From NCBI GenBank assembly GCA_963782605.1, contig CAWAKK010000003.1:30319-94318 (forward strand): a stretch of 64,000 bases of DNA. Direction: 5' to 3'. The translations under genes and the position numbers were made by a program. Of this stretch, positions 8,657-16,972 are shown one piece after another (positions within the stretch are counted from its first letter, which is position 1; each line of letters starts with the position of its first letter). The notes beneath the pieces were generated by a model, which had not been told where the DNA came from, did no database searches, and saw only the letters and a program-made list of their open reading frames with translations. This stretch comes from JBDTSW01 sp963782605 (GTDB lineage Bacteria > Actinomycetota > Thermoleophilia > Solirubrobacterales > 70-9).

Positions 8657-10340
8657 ACGACGTCACGGCCCCGGCCGACGCCGACGAGACCGTGTTCGCG
8701 TACTTCGCCATGACGCCGGACCTGAACTCCGGCTCCGGCGCTTCGTAGGCCCCCAGGCGGTCGTCGATCTCATCGTCCGTGAGGTCGACCGAGATCGTGC
8801 GTCCCTCGACGTCGATCGTGAGCTCGTCGCCGTCCCGTAGAGCCCCGATCGGCCCGCCCTTGACGGCCTCCGGGGCGACATGGCCCACCATGAGGCCGCG
8901 CGTCGCACCCGAGAAGCGCCCGTCGGTGATCAGGGCGACCTCCTCGCCAAGCCCTTCGCCGACGAGCGCGGCCGTGACCTGAAGCATCTCGCGCATGCCC
9001 GGGCCCCCGGCGGGTCCCTCGTTGCGGATTACGATCACGTCGCCCGGCTTGATCGACTGCTCCTTGACCGCGCGAAAGCACTCCTCCTCGCCCTCGAACA
9101 CGCGCGCGGGACCCTTCTGTCCCTTCCGTTCGGTCCCGGCGAGCTTGACCACGCAGCCCTCGGGAGCCAGGTTCCCGCGCAGGATCGCGAGCCCGCCCTC
9201 GCTCTTGAGCGGGTCGGAGAGGGGACGCACGACCTCCTGGCCCGGGGCCTCGATCGCCGCCGCCGCCTCCTCCCCGATCGTGCGGCCGGTCACGGTGAGC
9301 TCGTCGGCGTGCAGGATCCCCGCTTCGGCGAGGCGACTGAGAATCAGCGGAACCCCGCCGGCGCGATAGAGATCAAGCGCGACGAAGCGGCCGCCGGGTT
9401 TGAGGTCGGCCAGCAGCGGCGTGGCGCGCGAGATCCGCTCGAACTCATCGATGTCGAGGGCGACGCCGGCCTCGCGAGCGACGGCAAGCAGGTGCAACAC
9501 CCCGTTGGTGGAGCCCCCGGTCGCACACACGGCCGCGATGGCGTTCTCGAGCGAATTGCGAGTGATGACGCGGCTCGGGCGCAGGTCGTCCGCGAGGACC
9601 CGCAGGACCAACTCGCCGACCCGCTCGGCGACGGTCCGCTTGTCATCGTCGGTCGCCGGGACCATGGCGGAACCGGCGGGCGAGATCCCAAGCGCCTCGA
9701 ACGCGCACGCCATCGTGTTCGCGGTGAACTGTCCCGCGCAGGCACCGGGGCCCGGGCTGGCGACGCCCTCTAGCTCGTGCAGGTCAGCGTCGGACATCTC
9801 CCCCGCCGCATGCGCGCCGATCGCTTCGAAGACGTCCCCGATCGTCACGTCCCTGCCCCGCCAGCGCCCCGGCAGGATCGAGCCGCCGTAGAGCATCAGC
9901 GAGGGCACGTCGAGGCGGGCCAGTGCCATCACACATCCGGGCAGCGTCTTGTCGCAGGCGGAGAGGGCGACGAGCGCGTCGAACTGGTAGCCACGGGCGG
10001 CGAGCTCGATCGAGTCGGCTATCACCTCGCGCGAGACGAGCGAGGACCGCATTCCCTTGGTCCCCATCGTGATCCCATCCGAGATCGCGACGGTGTTGAA
10101 CTCCATCGGCGTCCCGCCGGCCGCGCGCACTCCGTCCTTGATCGGCGCGGCCAGCTCGCGCAGGTGGAAGTTGCATGGCATCGCCTCGGTCCAGGTGTTG
10201 GCGACGCCGACCGTTGGCCGCGAGAGCGCCTCGTCGTCGAAGCCGATGCCCTTCATCTGGGCGCGCGCGGCGGCTCGATCGGGCCCATCGAAGACGGCGG
10301 CGGAACGGGGACGCGGGGCCTTTACCGATTCGGGTGCCAT
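8655..10340 (-). CDS. ilvD: dihydroxy-acid dehydratase
   Basis: The 561-residue enzyme for the dehydration of dihydroxy acids to 2-keto acids in valine, leucine and isoleucine synthesis. The three iron-sulfur Cys ligands are Cys56 (PCNFHL), Cys129 (ACDKTLPG) and Cys201 (GACAGQFTANTM). The typical end block with GRFSGATRG is present. Length and motifs are normal for the short IlvD group. No other branched-chain genes are nearby. ATG 10340 lies 11 nt after a TACACT box. It ends within a palindrome shared with the convergent cyclo-ligase gene. Confidence 0.96.
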   Translation of the reverse strand: MAPESVKAPRPRSAAVFDGPDRAAARAQMKGIGFDDEALSRPTVGVANTWTEAMPCNFHLRELAAPIKDGVRAAGGTPMEFNTVAISDGITMGTKGMRSSLVSREVIADSIELAARGYQFDALVALSACDKTLPGCVMALARLDVPSLMLYGGSILPGRWRGRDVTIGDVFEAIGAHAAGEMSDADLHELEGVASPGPGACAGQFTANTMACAFEALGISPAGSAMVPATDDDKRTVAERVGELVLRVLADDLRPSRVITRNSLENAIAAVCATGGSTNGVLHLLAVAREAGVALDIDEFERISRATPLLADLKPGGRFVALDLYRAGGVPLILSRLAEAGILHADELTVTGRTIGEEAAAAIEAPGQEVVRPLSDPLKSEGGLAILRGNLAPEGCVVKLAGTERKGQKGPARVFEGEEECFRAVKEQSIKPGDVIVIRNEGPAGGPGMREMLQVTAALVGEGLGEEVALITDGRFSGATRGLMVGHVAPEAVKGGPIGALRDGDELTIDVEGRTISVDLTDDEIDDRLGAYEAPEPEFRSGVMAKYANTVSSASAGAVTS

Positions 10341-10351
10341 CGGGGCGAGCC

Positions 10352-10357
10352 AGTGTA
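10352..10357 (-). promoter_or_regulatory. -10 box of ilvD
   Basis: TACACT, 11 nt before ATG 10340. I looked for a leader peptide with branched-chain codons in the 123-bp gap (10341-10463) and saw none. Confidence 0.4.
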
Positions 10358-10463
10358 GGGCGCGCGTAGAACGCGACTCGAGGGAGGAACCGTGCCGAGC
10401 TGGGCGAGAAGGAACCTGAGCTACACAGGCGTCTGCCGTGCGACAGTGTCCTGATGCCAGGAA

Positions 10464-10943
10464 TCATCCCGCCCGCGTAGCCTCGGCGTGCCGGCGCGCC
10501 CGCCAGGCACCGAGCATGTGAAGGTCGCGGCGCACCTGGTCCGGATCGAGCTGGCGGCCGGGCACATGCATGTTCGCGCGCGCGATCAGCTCCCGCTCGG
10601 AGCCCCGCAGGGAGATCCACTTGGCGAGCACGTCGTCGGCGTCGGGCAGCCGATCTCCGAGCGCGAGGTCGGACGCGTCGCGGAACGCGATGCAGTACTC
10701 GCTCAGAAGCTCCCCGTCTTGGGTTGTGTAGGCCATGATCGGGCGGTGGGGGTAGAGCAGGTATGCATAGCCCGGCTCGGAGCCCTCGACTGAGACGAAC
10801 CCAAGCTCCTCGTACATCTCGTATTCCTCGAGCGAGACGATCGAGCGCATGAGCGCGCGGGCTCGGCGCTCGGCTCGGCGCTCGCGACCGGGGTCGTAGC
10901 GAGGGATGTGCTCGGCTCGGGCGCGGCGCCGGGGCAGGCGCAT
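10464..10943 (-). CDS. conserved-looking hypothetical protein
   Basis: 159 residues. A basic N-terminal stretch (residues 1-30, many Arg) precedes a compact domain with an aromatic-rich middle (GYAYLLYPHRPIMAY). No signal peptide or membrane segment is visible and I do not recognise the family. Its start overlaps the stop of the next upstream small gene as TGATG, so the two are co-translated. Base composition matches neighbours. Confidence 0.6.
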   Translation of the reverse strand: MRLPRRRARAEHIPRYDPGRERRAERRARALMRSIVSLEEYEMYEELGFVSVEGSEPGYAYLLYPHRPIMAYTTQDGELLSEYCIAFRDASDLALGDRLPDADDVLAKWISLRGSERELIARANMHVPGRQLDPDQVRRDLHMLGAWRARRHAEATRAG

Positions 10944-11185
10944 CAGCCGCCGGCTGCCGGAGGGAAGAAAACGACCCGCTCGGCCTCGCGCGGCACCTCG
11001 GAGAAGCTTCGGACCATCACGGCCTCACGCCGAACGCCATCGTTGGTGGGAACGGCCGCCCACATGCCGATCTCCAGCTGGCGCCGAAACTCCTCGATGA
11101 GGCGCTCTTCGTCCTCGCTCACCTCCGGGTCGCCCTCGGCGAGCAGCACGTCGCCATGTCCGGGCTTCATGCGGAGGAGCCTCAC
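10943..11185 (-). CDS. small hypothetical protein
   Basis: 80 residues with an acidic helix (SEDEERLIEEFRRQLE) followed by a beta-rich part ending in ERVVFFPPA. Family unknown. It is the first gene of a two-gene unit with 10464-10943. The GTG start at 11185 has a CATAAT box 7 nt upstream, which supports it as a real gene. Confidence 0.55.
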   Translation of the reverse strand: MRLLRMKPGHGDVLLAEGDPEVSEDEERLIEEFRRQLEIGMWAAVPTNDGVRREAVMVRSFSEVPREAERVVFFPPAAGG

Positions 11186-11192
11186 GCTGACG

Positions 11193-11198
11193 ATTATG
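11193..11198 (-). promoter_or_regulatory. -10 box of the two-gene hypothetical unit
   Basis: CATAAT (five of six consensus bases) 7 nt before GTG 11185. It overlaps the stop codon of thiD, which ends at 11194. Confidence 0.4.
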
Positions 11199-12015
11199 CC
11201 AGCGGCCCGGCAGCGCGCCGCCGACCCGCGAGCGCGAACACGTCAACCGGCCCAGCGCCCGCACCGATGTCGCGGAGACCGTGACCAACGGCCTCGGCGG
11301 CGACCTCCCGTGCCCAGCGCGCGGCGTCAGCGAGCTCGTAGCCCCGCGCCAGAAATGCAGCCAGGGAGGAGGAATGCGTACAGCCCGAGCCGTGCGCCGC
11401 GTCGCTGGGGTATCGCGGACCCTCGATCAGAAGCGAGCCGTAGCCGTCGAAGAGGGTGTCGGCTCCGTCGTCGGTGTGACCTCCGGTGACGATCACAGCC
11501 TTCGGTCCGAGCGCCTGCACGGCGGCCGCGAGCTCAGCGGGACCGGCGCTCTCCCCCGCCCCGGCGAGCGAACGAGCCTCGGTGAGGTTTGGAGTAACGA
11601 CGGAGGCCTGGGGCAAGATGCGCTCGATCAGGGCCGCCTTCGCGTTCGGATCGAGGAGCGTGGCCCCGCTTTCGGAGACCATGACGGGGTCGACCACGAC
11701 CGGCACGTCGCCGATCAGGGCGAGCGCTTCGGCCACCGCCTCGATGGTCGCCTCATCCCCCAGCATCCCGACCTTGACGGCGTCGACACCGATGTCCTCC
11801 ACGACGGCGCGCGCCTGCGCCACGATCATCTGGGGGCTCACCTGCTCCACCCTTGTCACTCCAACCGTGTTCTGCGCGGTCAGGGCGGTGATCGCCGTCA
11901 TCCCGTGAACGCCACATCGAGCGAACGCCTTCAGATCGGCCTGGATCCCGGCTCCTCCACCGGAGTCGGAGCCGGCGATCGACAGAACGGCGGGAATCTC
12001 GCGGAGGCTTGCCAC
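11194..12015 (-). CDS. thiD: hydroxymethylpyrimidine/phosphomethylpyrimidine kinase
   Basis: 273 residues of the ribokinase-fold ThiD family, which phosphorylates HMP and HMP-P in thiamine synthesis. The substrate and nucleotide motifs GSDSGGGAGIQADLK near the N-terminus and AHGSGCTHSSSLAAFLARG near the C-terminus are both present; the Cys in GSGCTHS is conserved in ThiD. No other thi genes and no TPP riboswitch-like leader are seen. GTG 12015 follows a TAAGCT box by exactly 6 nt, which supports a leaderless transcript separate from dprA. Confidence 0.93.
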   Translation of the reverse strand: MASLREIPAVLSIAGSDSGGGAGIQADLKAFARCGVHGMTAITALTAQNTVGVTRVEQVSPQMIVAQARAVVEDIGVDAVKVGMLGDEATIEAVAEALALIGDVPVVVDPVMVSESGATLLDPNAKAALIERILPQASVVTPNLTEARSLAGAGESAGPAELAAAVQALGPKAVIVTGGHTDDGADTLFDGYGSLLIEGPRYPSDAAHGSGCTHSSSLAAFLARGYELADAARWAREVAAEAVGHGLRDIGAGAGPVDVFALAGRRRAAGPLA

Positions 12016-12021
12016 GGGCCG

Positions 12022-12027
12022 AGCTTA
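12022..12027 (-). promoter_or_regulatory. -10 box of thiD
   Basis: TAAGCT, 6 nt before GTG 12015. It overlaps the stop codon of dprA, so thiD can be transcribed on its own. Confidence 0.5.
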
Positions 12028-12957
12028 GGGCGCCGGCGGCGGTTCGAGCCCCGTGCGCACGACAGTCCCGGCATGCGAGCGCAGGTAGCCCAGGAGCTCG
12101 AGCCTCGAGAGGGCGACCGCGACGCTCGAAGCCGAAATCTCCAGGCCGGCTGCCAGTCGTTCGCTGCTGCTGCCGGTGGGCCCGACTCCCTCGAGGACCA
12201 AGGCGAGGGTCGGGTCGACGGGGGGCCCAATCCGCATTGCGTCCCTGACGCCCACCCCAAGTACCAAGTCGAGCACGTCCTGCGCCCCGCGGATCAGGTG
12301 AGCGCCGTCACGAATCAGCTCGTGCGGGCCTCGCGAGAGCGGTGCGAAGATCGAGCCGGGTACGGCTCCCACCTCCCTGCCGAGCTCGAGCGCCTTGTCC
12401 GCGGTAATACGCGATCCGGATGGGTTCGCCGCTTCCACGACAACCGTGATCGTGCTGAGCGCGGCCATGATTCGGTTTCGTGCGGGAAAGCCCCATCGCT
12501 CCGCCCGCCGGCCCGGTTCCATCTCCGAGATCACCGCTCCCCCCTCGCTCAGGATCCGGGCGTAAAGGCGCCGGGCGCTCGGTGGATATGGGACATCCGG
12601 CCCGCCCGCCAGCACGGCTACGGTCGGGCCTTTCGCCGCCAGCGCTCCGCGGTGGGCTGCCGAGTCGATTCCGAAAGCCATGCCGGAGATGACCACGAGG
12701 CCCGCCGCCGCAAGCGCCGATGCCATCTCCTCGGCGATCCGCTCACCCTCCTCGGTGCACCGCCGTGCACCGACGATCGTCACCGCCGCCTGCGGCTCGA
12801 GCGTAGCCACGAGTCCGCGCCGTCCCAGGCCGTGCAGCCGCTGCGGAGCTCCCCCGGCCGCCGCTGCGTTGCCGCCCTCGACAGCGTGGTCGAGGCACCC
12901 GAGGCCCGGCGGCCACTCGGGACCCCGCTCGATCGTCCAGACGTCAATCGCCGCCAC
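12025..12957 (-). CDS. dprA: DNA-processing protein A
   Basis: About 310 residues. DprA binds incoming single-stranded DNA and loads RecA during transformation. The Rossmann-like core is clear: TIVGARRCTEEG, VISGMAFGIDSAAHRGAL, VLAGGPDVPYPPSARRLY and FPARNRIMAALS. The C-terminal part (residues about 240-300) resembles the winged-helix DprA-WH domain. The N-terminal SAM-like domain is mostly missing, giving a short form. The GTG at 12957 overlaps the end of comM by 14 bp; in-frame starts further upstream lie inside comM. Together with comM it forms a competence-type pair. Confidence 0.9.
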   Translation of the reverse strand: MAAIDVWTIERGPEWPPGLGCLDHAVEGGNAAAAGGAPQRLHGLGRRGLVATLEPQAAVTIVGARRCTEEGERIAEEMASALAAAGLVVISGMAFGIDSAAHRGALAAKGPTVAVLAGGPDVPYPPSARRLYARILSEGGAVISEMEPGRRAERWGFPARNRIMAALSTITVVVEAANPSGSRITADKALELGREVGAVPGSIFAPLSRGPHELIRDGAHLIRGAQDVLDLVLGVGVRDAMRIGPPVDPTLALVLEGVGPTGSSSERLAAGLEISASSVAVALSRLELLGYLRSHAGTVVRTGLEPPPAP

Positions 12958-14476
12958 GAGATCGGTACGACAAGGCCTCCGCCAAGTGGTCGGGCTCGAC
13001 GGAATCACTGCCGCTCAGGTCCGCCACCGTGCGTGCGACCCGCAGCACACGATCGTGCCCGCGCCCGCTGAGCCCCATCGTGGTGCGCGCCCTCTCGAGC
13101 ATCCCCGCGAGCTCGGAGTCGAGCGTGACGCTGGCGCGGAGCTCGGATTCGCTCATCTCGGCATTGGCCCGGCCATCGAGGCGCCCGGCCTGGACCTCTC
13201 GCGCAGCCAAGACTCGAGCGCGCACGGTGTCCGAGGCCTCACCTGGGCGCCCGCTGAGCGCTCCCGGTTCCGGCTGATCGACATCCACATGCAGATCCAT
13301 GCGATCGGCGAGCGGGCCCGATACCCGAGCCCTGTAGCGCCGGATCTCGCCCTCTGAGCACCGGCAGGCGCCATGGCCGCGTCCACCGCCGCAGGGGCAG
13401 GGGTTGGCGGCGGCGATGAGCATCACCCGGCAGGGGAGCTCGACCGTGTGGCGCGCCCTGCAGATCAAGATTCTCCCCTCCTCGAGCGGCTGACGCAGGG
13501 CCTCGAGGGAGTCTCTTGAGAACTCGGGAAGCTCGTCCAGAAACAGCACACCGCGATGCGCGCGCGTGAGCTCGCCGGGACGTGGTGGTACGCCTCCACC
13601 GACAAGGGCGGCCGATGAGATGGTGTGATGCGGAGTGCGGAACGGTCGCCGGCGTGCCAATTCGAACGGGGTGCGGACGCCGCAGGCACTGGCGACGCTG
13701 AGCGCCTCGATGGATTCGGCCTCCTCCAGCGGCGGCAGAATCGACGGGAGGCGCCGGGCGGCCATCGACTTTCCAACGCCCGGTGGCCCGAGCATGAGCA
13801 GGCTGTGGCTGCCTGCGGCGGCGACCTCAAGGGCGCGGCGCAGCACGCCTTGGCCGCGGAGATCCGCGAGATCAGGAAGCCCCCTCCCATTCACCGGCGG
13901 CCGAAGGCGTGGTGCCGCGATCGGGTCTGGCCCCTCCTCAGACCCCACGTAGCGCAGGCGACTCACGCTGTCGAGCCCGAGCACGCTCACGAACGGGAGG
14001 ACGCCGTCGCCGTTGGGCGGAACGAGGTTGGCGAGCGCTGCCTCCTCGGCGTTGGCCCGTGGCACACCGATCACCGGAACCCCGGCCGCCCGGGCCCGCG
14101 CCGCCATCGGCAGTGCACCGCGGACCTCCCTGATCGAGCCGTCGAGCGCCAGCTCGCCGACGAAGCCCGCGTCAGCGAGTGGCTCTCTTGGCAGCTGACC
14201 TGAAGCGACGAGGACCCCCGCCGCGATCGCGAGATCGAAGCCCGGCCCGGCCTTCGGCAGGTTGGCGGGTGCGAGGTTCACGGTGATCCGCTTCTGCGGG
14301 AAGTCGAAATTGCAGTTCGAGAGCGCGGCGCGTACCCGCTCGCGAGACTCGCGGACGGCGGCGTCGGGAAGGCCGACGATCGTGAACGTGGGAAGGCCGG
14401 CGCGCACGTCGACCTCCACTCGAACGTCGCGGGCCTCGACCCCCAGCAGCGCGAAGGTACGGATGGTGGCGAGCAC
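12944..14476 (-). CDS. comM: ComM/YifB family Mg-chelatase-like AAA+ ATPase
   Basis: 510 residues. ComM-type helicases promote branch migration during integration of transformed DNA. The N-terminal Lon-like S5 domain (LPTFTIVGLPDAAVRESRER) is followed by an AAA+ domain with Walker A LGPPGVGKS, Walker B FLDELPEF and an Arg-finger block, and a zinc site is suggested by the Cys cluster CPCGG...CRCSEGE. The C-terminal Mg-chelatase domain ends the protein. GTG 14476 gives the usual MLATIRTFALLG-like start and has a TAGCGT box 7 nt upstream; a longer in-frame start at 14548 is less likely. Confidence 0.93.
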   Translation of the reverse strand: MLATIRTFALLGVEARDVRVEVDVRAGLPTFTIVGLPDAAVRESRERVRAALSNCNFDFPQKRITVNLAPANLPKAGPGFDLAIAAGVLVASGQLPREPLADAGFVGELALDGSIREVRGALPMAARARAAGVPVIGVPRANAEEAALANLVPPNGDGVLPFVSVLGLDSVSRLRYVGSEEGPDPIAAPRLRPPVNGRGLPDLADLRGQGVLRRALEVAAAGSHSLLMLGPPGVGKSMAARRLPSILPPLEEAESIEALSVASACGVRTPFELARRRPFRTPHHTISSAALVGGGVPPRPGELTRAHRGVLFLDELPEFSRDSLEALRQPLEEGRILICRARHTVELPCRVMLIAAANPCPCGGGRGHGACRCSEGEIRRYRARVSGPLADRMDLHVDVDQPEPGALSGRPGEASDTVRARVLAAREVQAGRLDGRANAEMSESELRASVTLDSELAGMLERARTTMGLSGRGHDRVLRVARTVADLSGSDSVEPDHLAEALSYRSRGGD

Positions 14477-14483
14477 GACGGCG

Positions 14484-14489
14484 ACGCTA
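14484..14489 (-). promoter_or_regulatory. -10 box of comM
   Basis: TAGCGT, 7 nt before GTG 14476. It decides this start over the ATG/GTG candidates upstream. Confidence 0.5.
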
Positions 14490-14580
14490 TGGATCGACGC
14501 CTGCCACGTTGCGCGGTAGCCGTGCCGCCTCTGTGACGATCTAGCCACGATTGGTGCGCCACGCGCTCACACGTGCGCCC

Positions 14581-14586
14581 TACGGT
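14581..14586 (+). promoter_or_regulatory. -10 box of yraN
   Basis: TACGGT, 6 nt before GTG 14593. With the comM box at 14484-14489 it makes a divergent promoter pair in the 116-bp gap. Confidence 0.5.
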
Positions 14587-14592
14587 CCGAGC

Positions 14593-14979
14593 GTGACCGC
14601 CGAACGCCAGAGTCGGGGCCGCGCTGCCGAGGAGTTCGTGGCGACGCACCTGCAGCGTGCAGGGTGGTCGATCCTCGAGCGAAACTCTCGCCCGGGAGGG
14701 GCGAGGGGCGAGCTCGACATCGTCGCGCACGACGGCCGCTGCCTGGTGTTCGTTGAGGTCAAGGCTCGCTCGCAAGACGCCCACGCAGGCCCGGAGTCAC
14801 CGGTGCTGGCGGTGGGGGCACGCAAGCAGGCACAGCTGCGCCGCTTGGCGAGCGCCTGGCTGCGCGATCGCCCTTCAGGCCTGCGCGGCTTCGCCGAGCT
14901 GCGCTTCGACGTCGCCGGCGTCTGGCTGGGGGACGACGACTCCATCGTGAGCCTCGAGTACCTCCGCGCCGCCTTCTGA
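14593..14979 (+). CDS. YraN/UPF0102 family nuclease-like protein
   Basis: 128 residues of the YraN family, which has the restriction-endonuclease-like fold. The core motif is complete: Glu in AAEEF, GELDIVAHDG with the metal-binding Asp, and FVEVKARS with the Glu-x-Lys. The cellular function is unproven; its usual company with rnhB, comM and dprA suggests DNA metabolism. Here it lies on the opposite strand from all of these, which are normally co-directional, so the gene seems to have been inverted. GTG 14593 has a TACGGT box 6 nt upstream; the in-frame start at 14551 is less likely. Confidence 0.88.
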   Translation: MTAERQSRGRAAEEFVATHLQRAGWSILERNSRPGGARGELDIVAHDGRCLVFVEVKARSQDAHAGPESPVLAVGARKQAQLRRLASAWLRDRPSGLRGFAELRFDVAGVWLGDDDSIVSLEYLRAAF

Positions 14980-15774
14980 GCCGGAAGCCTCCAGGGAGAG
15001 CTGGCTGTAGGCGATCGAGGCGAACGAACGGCGATGGAGGCCGGAAGGCCCGTCGCGGATGATCGCGGCACGGTGTCCGGGCGTCGAGTACCCCACGTTC
15101 TCGGCGAACCCGAAGCCCGGGTAGCGCTCCTCCGCGCCGTGCATGTAGCGGTCGCGGGTCACCTTGGCGACAACCGACGCTGCCGCGATCGCCGCGCTGC
15201 GAGCGTCGCCCTCGATCACCTGGCGGTGCTCGACGGTGCACGCAGGCAGCCTGAAGCCGTCGACGAGGCAGAAAGCGCCGGGTACGGCCACACGCTCGAG
15301 GCTGCGGGCCAGCGCCGCCATGTTGGTCACATGAAGGCCGCGCGCGTCGATCCCTCGCACGCAGCGCACCGTCACAGCCACCCGTGCCGCCGCCCTCAGG
15401 ACGACGGGGTAGAGGGCCTCGCGCTCCTCCGCGGACCGCTGCTTCGAGTCGTCGAGGAAGCCGAGGGCGCGCCGGTCAGAGAGGGTCAGCCGGTCGTAGT
15501 CCATAAGCACCGCCGCCGCCACCAGTGGGCCCGCCAGCGAGCCGCGCCCAGCCTCGTCGCAGCCCGCTACGAAGCGCGACCCAAGCTCGCGGTCGAAGCG
15601 AAAGAGCTTCGCCGCCCGCCGGCGGCGCCGCTTGGCGGCTGCCTTGGCATGCGCGGACCGCGGGGTGCTAGAAGATGCCGATGCGGTCCGGGGGCCAGTA
15701 GGTGAAGAACGCCTGGCCGATGATCCAGTCTCTGGGAACCGGTCCCCAGTAGCGGCTGTCGTCGCTCGAGCCAC
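14875..15774 (-). CDS. rnhB: ribonuclease HII
   Basis: RNase HII removes ribonucleotides from RNA-DNA hybrids. The active-site Asp/Glu block is GCDEAGRGSLAGPLV, followed by LDDSKQRSAEER, a DG-containing strand (LVDGFRLP) and the catalytic SVVAKVTRDRYM. Two oddities. The 3' end overlaps the convergent yraN by 105 bp, giving a long tail after SFASIAYSQLSLEA. The N-terminus has no good start: the only in-frame ATG/GTG/TTG is GTG 15774, deep inside lepB. The likely natural start is ATG 15650, one base out of frame; one missing base just after it (ATGCC for ATGGCC) would give an ordinary N-terminus. So the true 5' end is probably near 15650. Confidence 0.88.
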   Translation of the reverse strand: MARATTAATGDRFPETGSSARRSSPTGPRTASASSSTPRSAHAKAAAKRRRRRAAKLFRFDRELGSRFVAGCDEAGRGSLAGPLVAAAVLMDYDRLTLSDRRALGFLDDSKQRSAEEREALYPVVLRAAARVAVTVRCVRGIDARGLHVTNMAALARSLERVAVPGAFCLVDGFRLPACTVEHRQVIEGDARSAAIAAASVVAKVTRDRYMHGAEERYPGFGFAENVGYSTPGHRAAIIRDGPSGLHRRSFASIAYSQLSLEASGSEGGAEVLEAHDGVVVPQPDAGDVEAQLGEAAQA

Positions 15775-16321
15775 GGTTGTCGCCCATCATGAAGTAGTGG
15801 TCGGGCGGGATCACGATCTCCTCCCGCAAATTGCACTTGTTGCCTGAGTCACCGCAGGGCCGCGTGAAGTCCTCCTCCTGGACTTCACCATTGATCACCG
15901 GGTGACCGTCCTCGATCCGCAGCCGGTCGCCGGGAATCGCCACAACCCGCTTGATGAAGTTCGTCTCGGACTGCTCGTCGACGGGGAGCGGGCACGCTTG
16001 GGTCTCGGAGTCGTACGTGGCCTCATCGTCGTCGGTGTCGCCGTCGTTTGAGTCCTTCGCACCGCACTGAGTTCCCGCCTCCGCTCCCCTGGGCGGATGA
16101 AAGACGACGATGTCGTTGCGGTCGGGGTCGCTCAGGTGGTAGTTGACGCGGTTCACGAGGACGCGCTGGCCGATCTTGAGGGTGGGAACCATCGACTCGG
16201 ATGGGATCTGGTACGGCTTGACTACGAAGGCTTGGATGAGGAGAGCGAGCCCGATCGCCATCGCGACGATCACGATCAGCTCGAGAAAAGCCCCCCTGCC
16301 CGTTGTCGGCCGTGGGATCAG
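15668..16321 (-). CDS. lepB: signal peptidase I
   Basis: Type I leader peptidase that cuts signal peptides on the outer face of the membrane. A short cytoplasmic N-terminus and one membrane segment (VIVAMAIGLALLIQAFVV) precede box B PSESMVPT with the catalytic Ser, and box D KRVVAIPGD with the catalytic Lys; box E GDNRGSSDDSRYWGPV is complete. An acidic insert rich in Asp lies between boxes C and D, with one Cys on either side. No ATG, GTG or TTG precedes the membrane segment except a GTG at 16273 inside it; a CTG at 16321 overlaps the rplS stop as CTGA and gives a normal 16-residue N-terminus, so I use it with caution. Confidence 0.9.
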   Translation of the reverse strand: MIPRPTTGRGAFLELIVIVAMAIGLALLIQAFVVKPYQIPSESMVPTLKIGQRVLVNRVNYHLSDPDRNDIVVFHPPRGAEAGTQCGAKDSNDGDTDDDEATYDSETQACPLPVDEQSETNFIKRVVAIPGDRLRIEDGHPVINGEVQEEDFTRPCGDSGNKCNLREEIVIPPDHYFMMGDNRGSSDDSRYWGPVPRDWIIGQAFFTYWPPDRIGIF

Positions 16322-16902
16322 CTCTTGACCTCGGAGTCCTCGGCCTCAGCCTCGGGCTCCGCTGAGGCCTCTTGCTCGGAGGCGCGCTCCGCCTCCTGGG
16401 GCTCAGGCGCCGGTTCGGCCTCGGGCGCTGCCTCCTGCTCCTCCTCCGGGTCGTCGTCCGCCTCGGGCGGGACGTCATCGGCCTCCTCGAGGGCGACGCC
16501 CTCGGAGTCGAGAGGCACGGGCTCCTCCTCGGGAGCCATCACCAGATCATCCTCGATCCCCCATCGACGCTCGGCGACGCGCGCTCGCTTTCCGACCCGG
16601 CCTCTCAGGTAGTAAAGCTTTGCCCTTCGCACGTCGCCCCTCGCGATGACCTCGAGTCGCTCGACCTTCGGCGAGTGCACCGGAAAGGTGCGCTCGACCC
16701 CGACCCCGAAGGACTGCTTGCGCACGATGAACGTCTCGCGCGCGCCAGAGCCCTGCCGCCCGATCACGATGCCCTCAAAGACCTGGGTTCGGCGCCGCTC
16801 GCCCTCGATGACCTGAAAGTGGACGCGCACACGATCGCCCGCGTCGAAGCGTGGGACCCTGCGGAGCTGGCGCCGCTCGATGCCCTCGATGATCGTGCTC
16901 AT
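16318..16902 (-). CDS. rplS: 50S ribosomal protein L19 with an acidic C-terminal extension
   Basis: Residues 1-113 are a normal L19 (VPRFDAGDRVRVHFQV, EGIVIGRQGSGARETFIVRK, KAKLYYLRGR-like end), at the interface of the two ribosomal subunits. Residues from about 114 to 194 are an added tail made almost only of Glu, Ala, Asp and Pro, ending in EVKS. The tail is probably disordered; its role is unknown. The gene follows trmD, and its stop overlaps the probable lepB start. A TATATT box and a hairpin precede it. Confidence 0.95.
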   Translation of the reverse strand: MSTIIEGIERRQLRRVPRFDAGDRVRVHFQVIEGERRRTQVFEGIVIGRQGSGARETFIVRKQSFGVGVERTFPVHSPKVERLEVIARGDVRRAKLYYLRGRVGKRARVAERRWGIEDDLVMAPEEEPVPLDSEGVALEEADDVPPEADDDPEEEQEAAPEAEPAPEPQEAERASEQEASAEPEAEAEDSEVKS

Positions 16903-16924
16903 AGGAAACGCGCGTGCCCGGTGA

Positions 16925-16942
16925 GGGGCCCGCGCGAGCCCC
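16925..16942 (-). promoter_or_regulatory. hairpin in the rplS leader
   Basis: GGGGC and GCCCC form a 5-bp stem with an 8-nt loop between the -10 box and the start codon of rplS. It could be a leader structure for autoregulation or only chance in GC-rich DNA. Confidence 0.3.
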
Positions 16943-16944
16943 GA

Positions 16945-16950
16945 AATATA
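16945..16950 (-). promoter_or_regulatory. -10 box of rplS
   Basis: TATATT in an AT-rich pocket of the 70-bp gap between trmD and rplS. A transcript would carry a leader of about 40 nt with the hairpin at 16925-16942. Confidence 0.4.
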
Positions 16951-16972
16951 GAGGGTCGCTTCCTAACGGCCG

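Noticed and set aside
12000..12060. TPP riboswitch before thiD
   Set aside because: thiD starts 6 nt after its -10 box and 9 bp after dprA; there is no room for a riboswitch.
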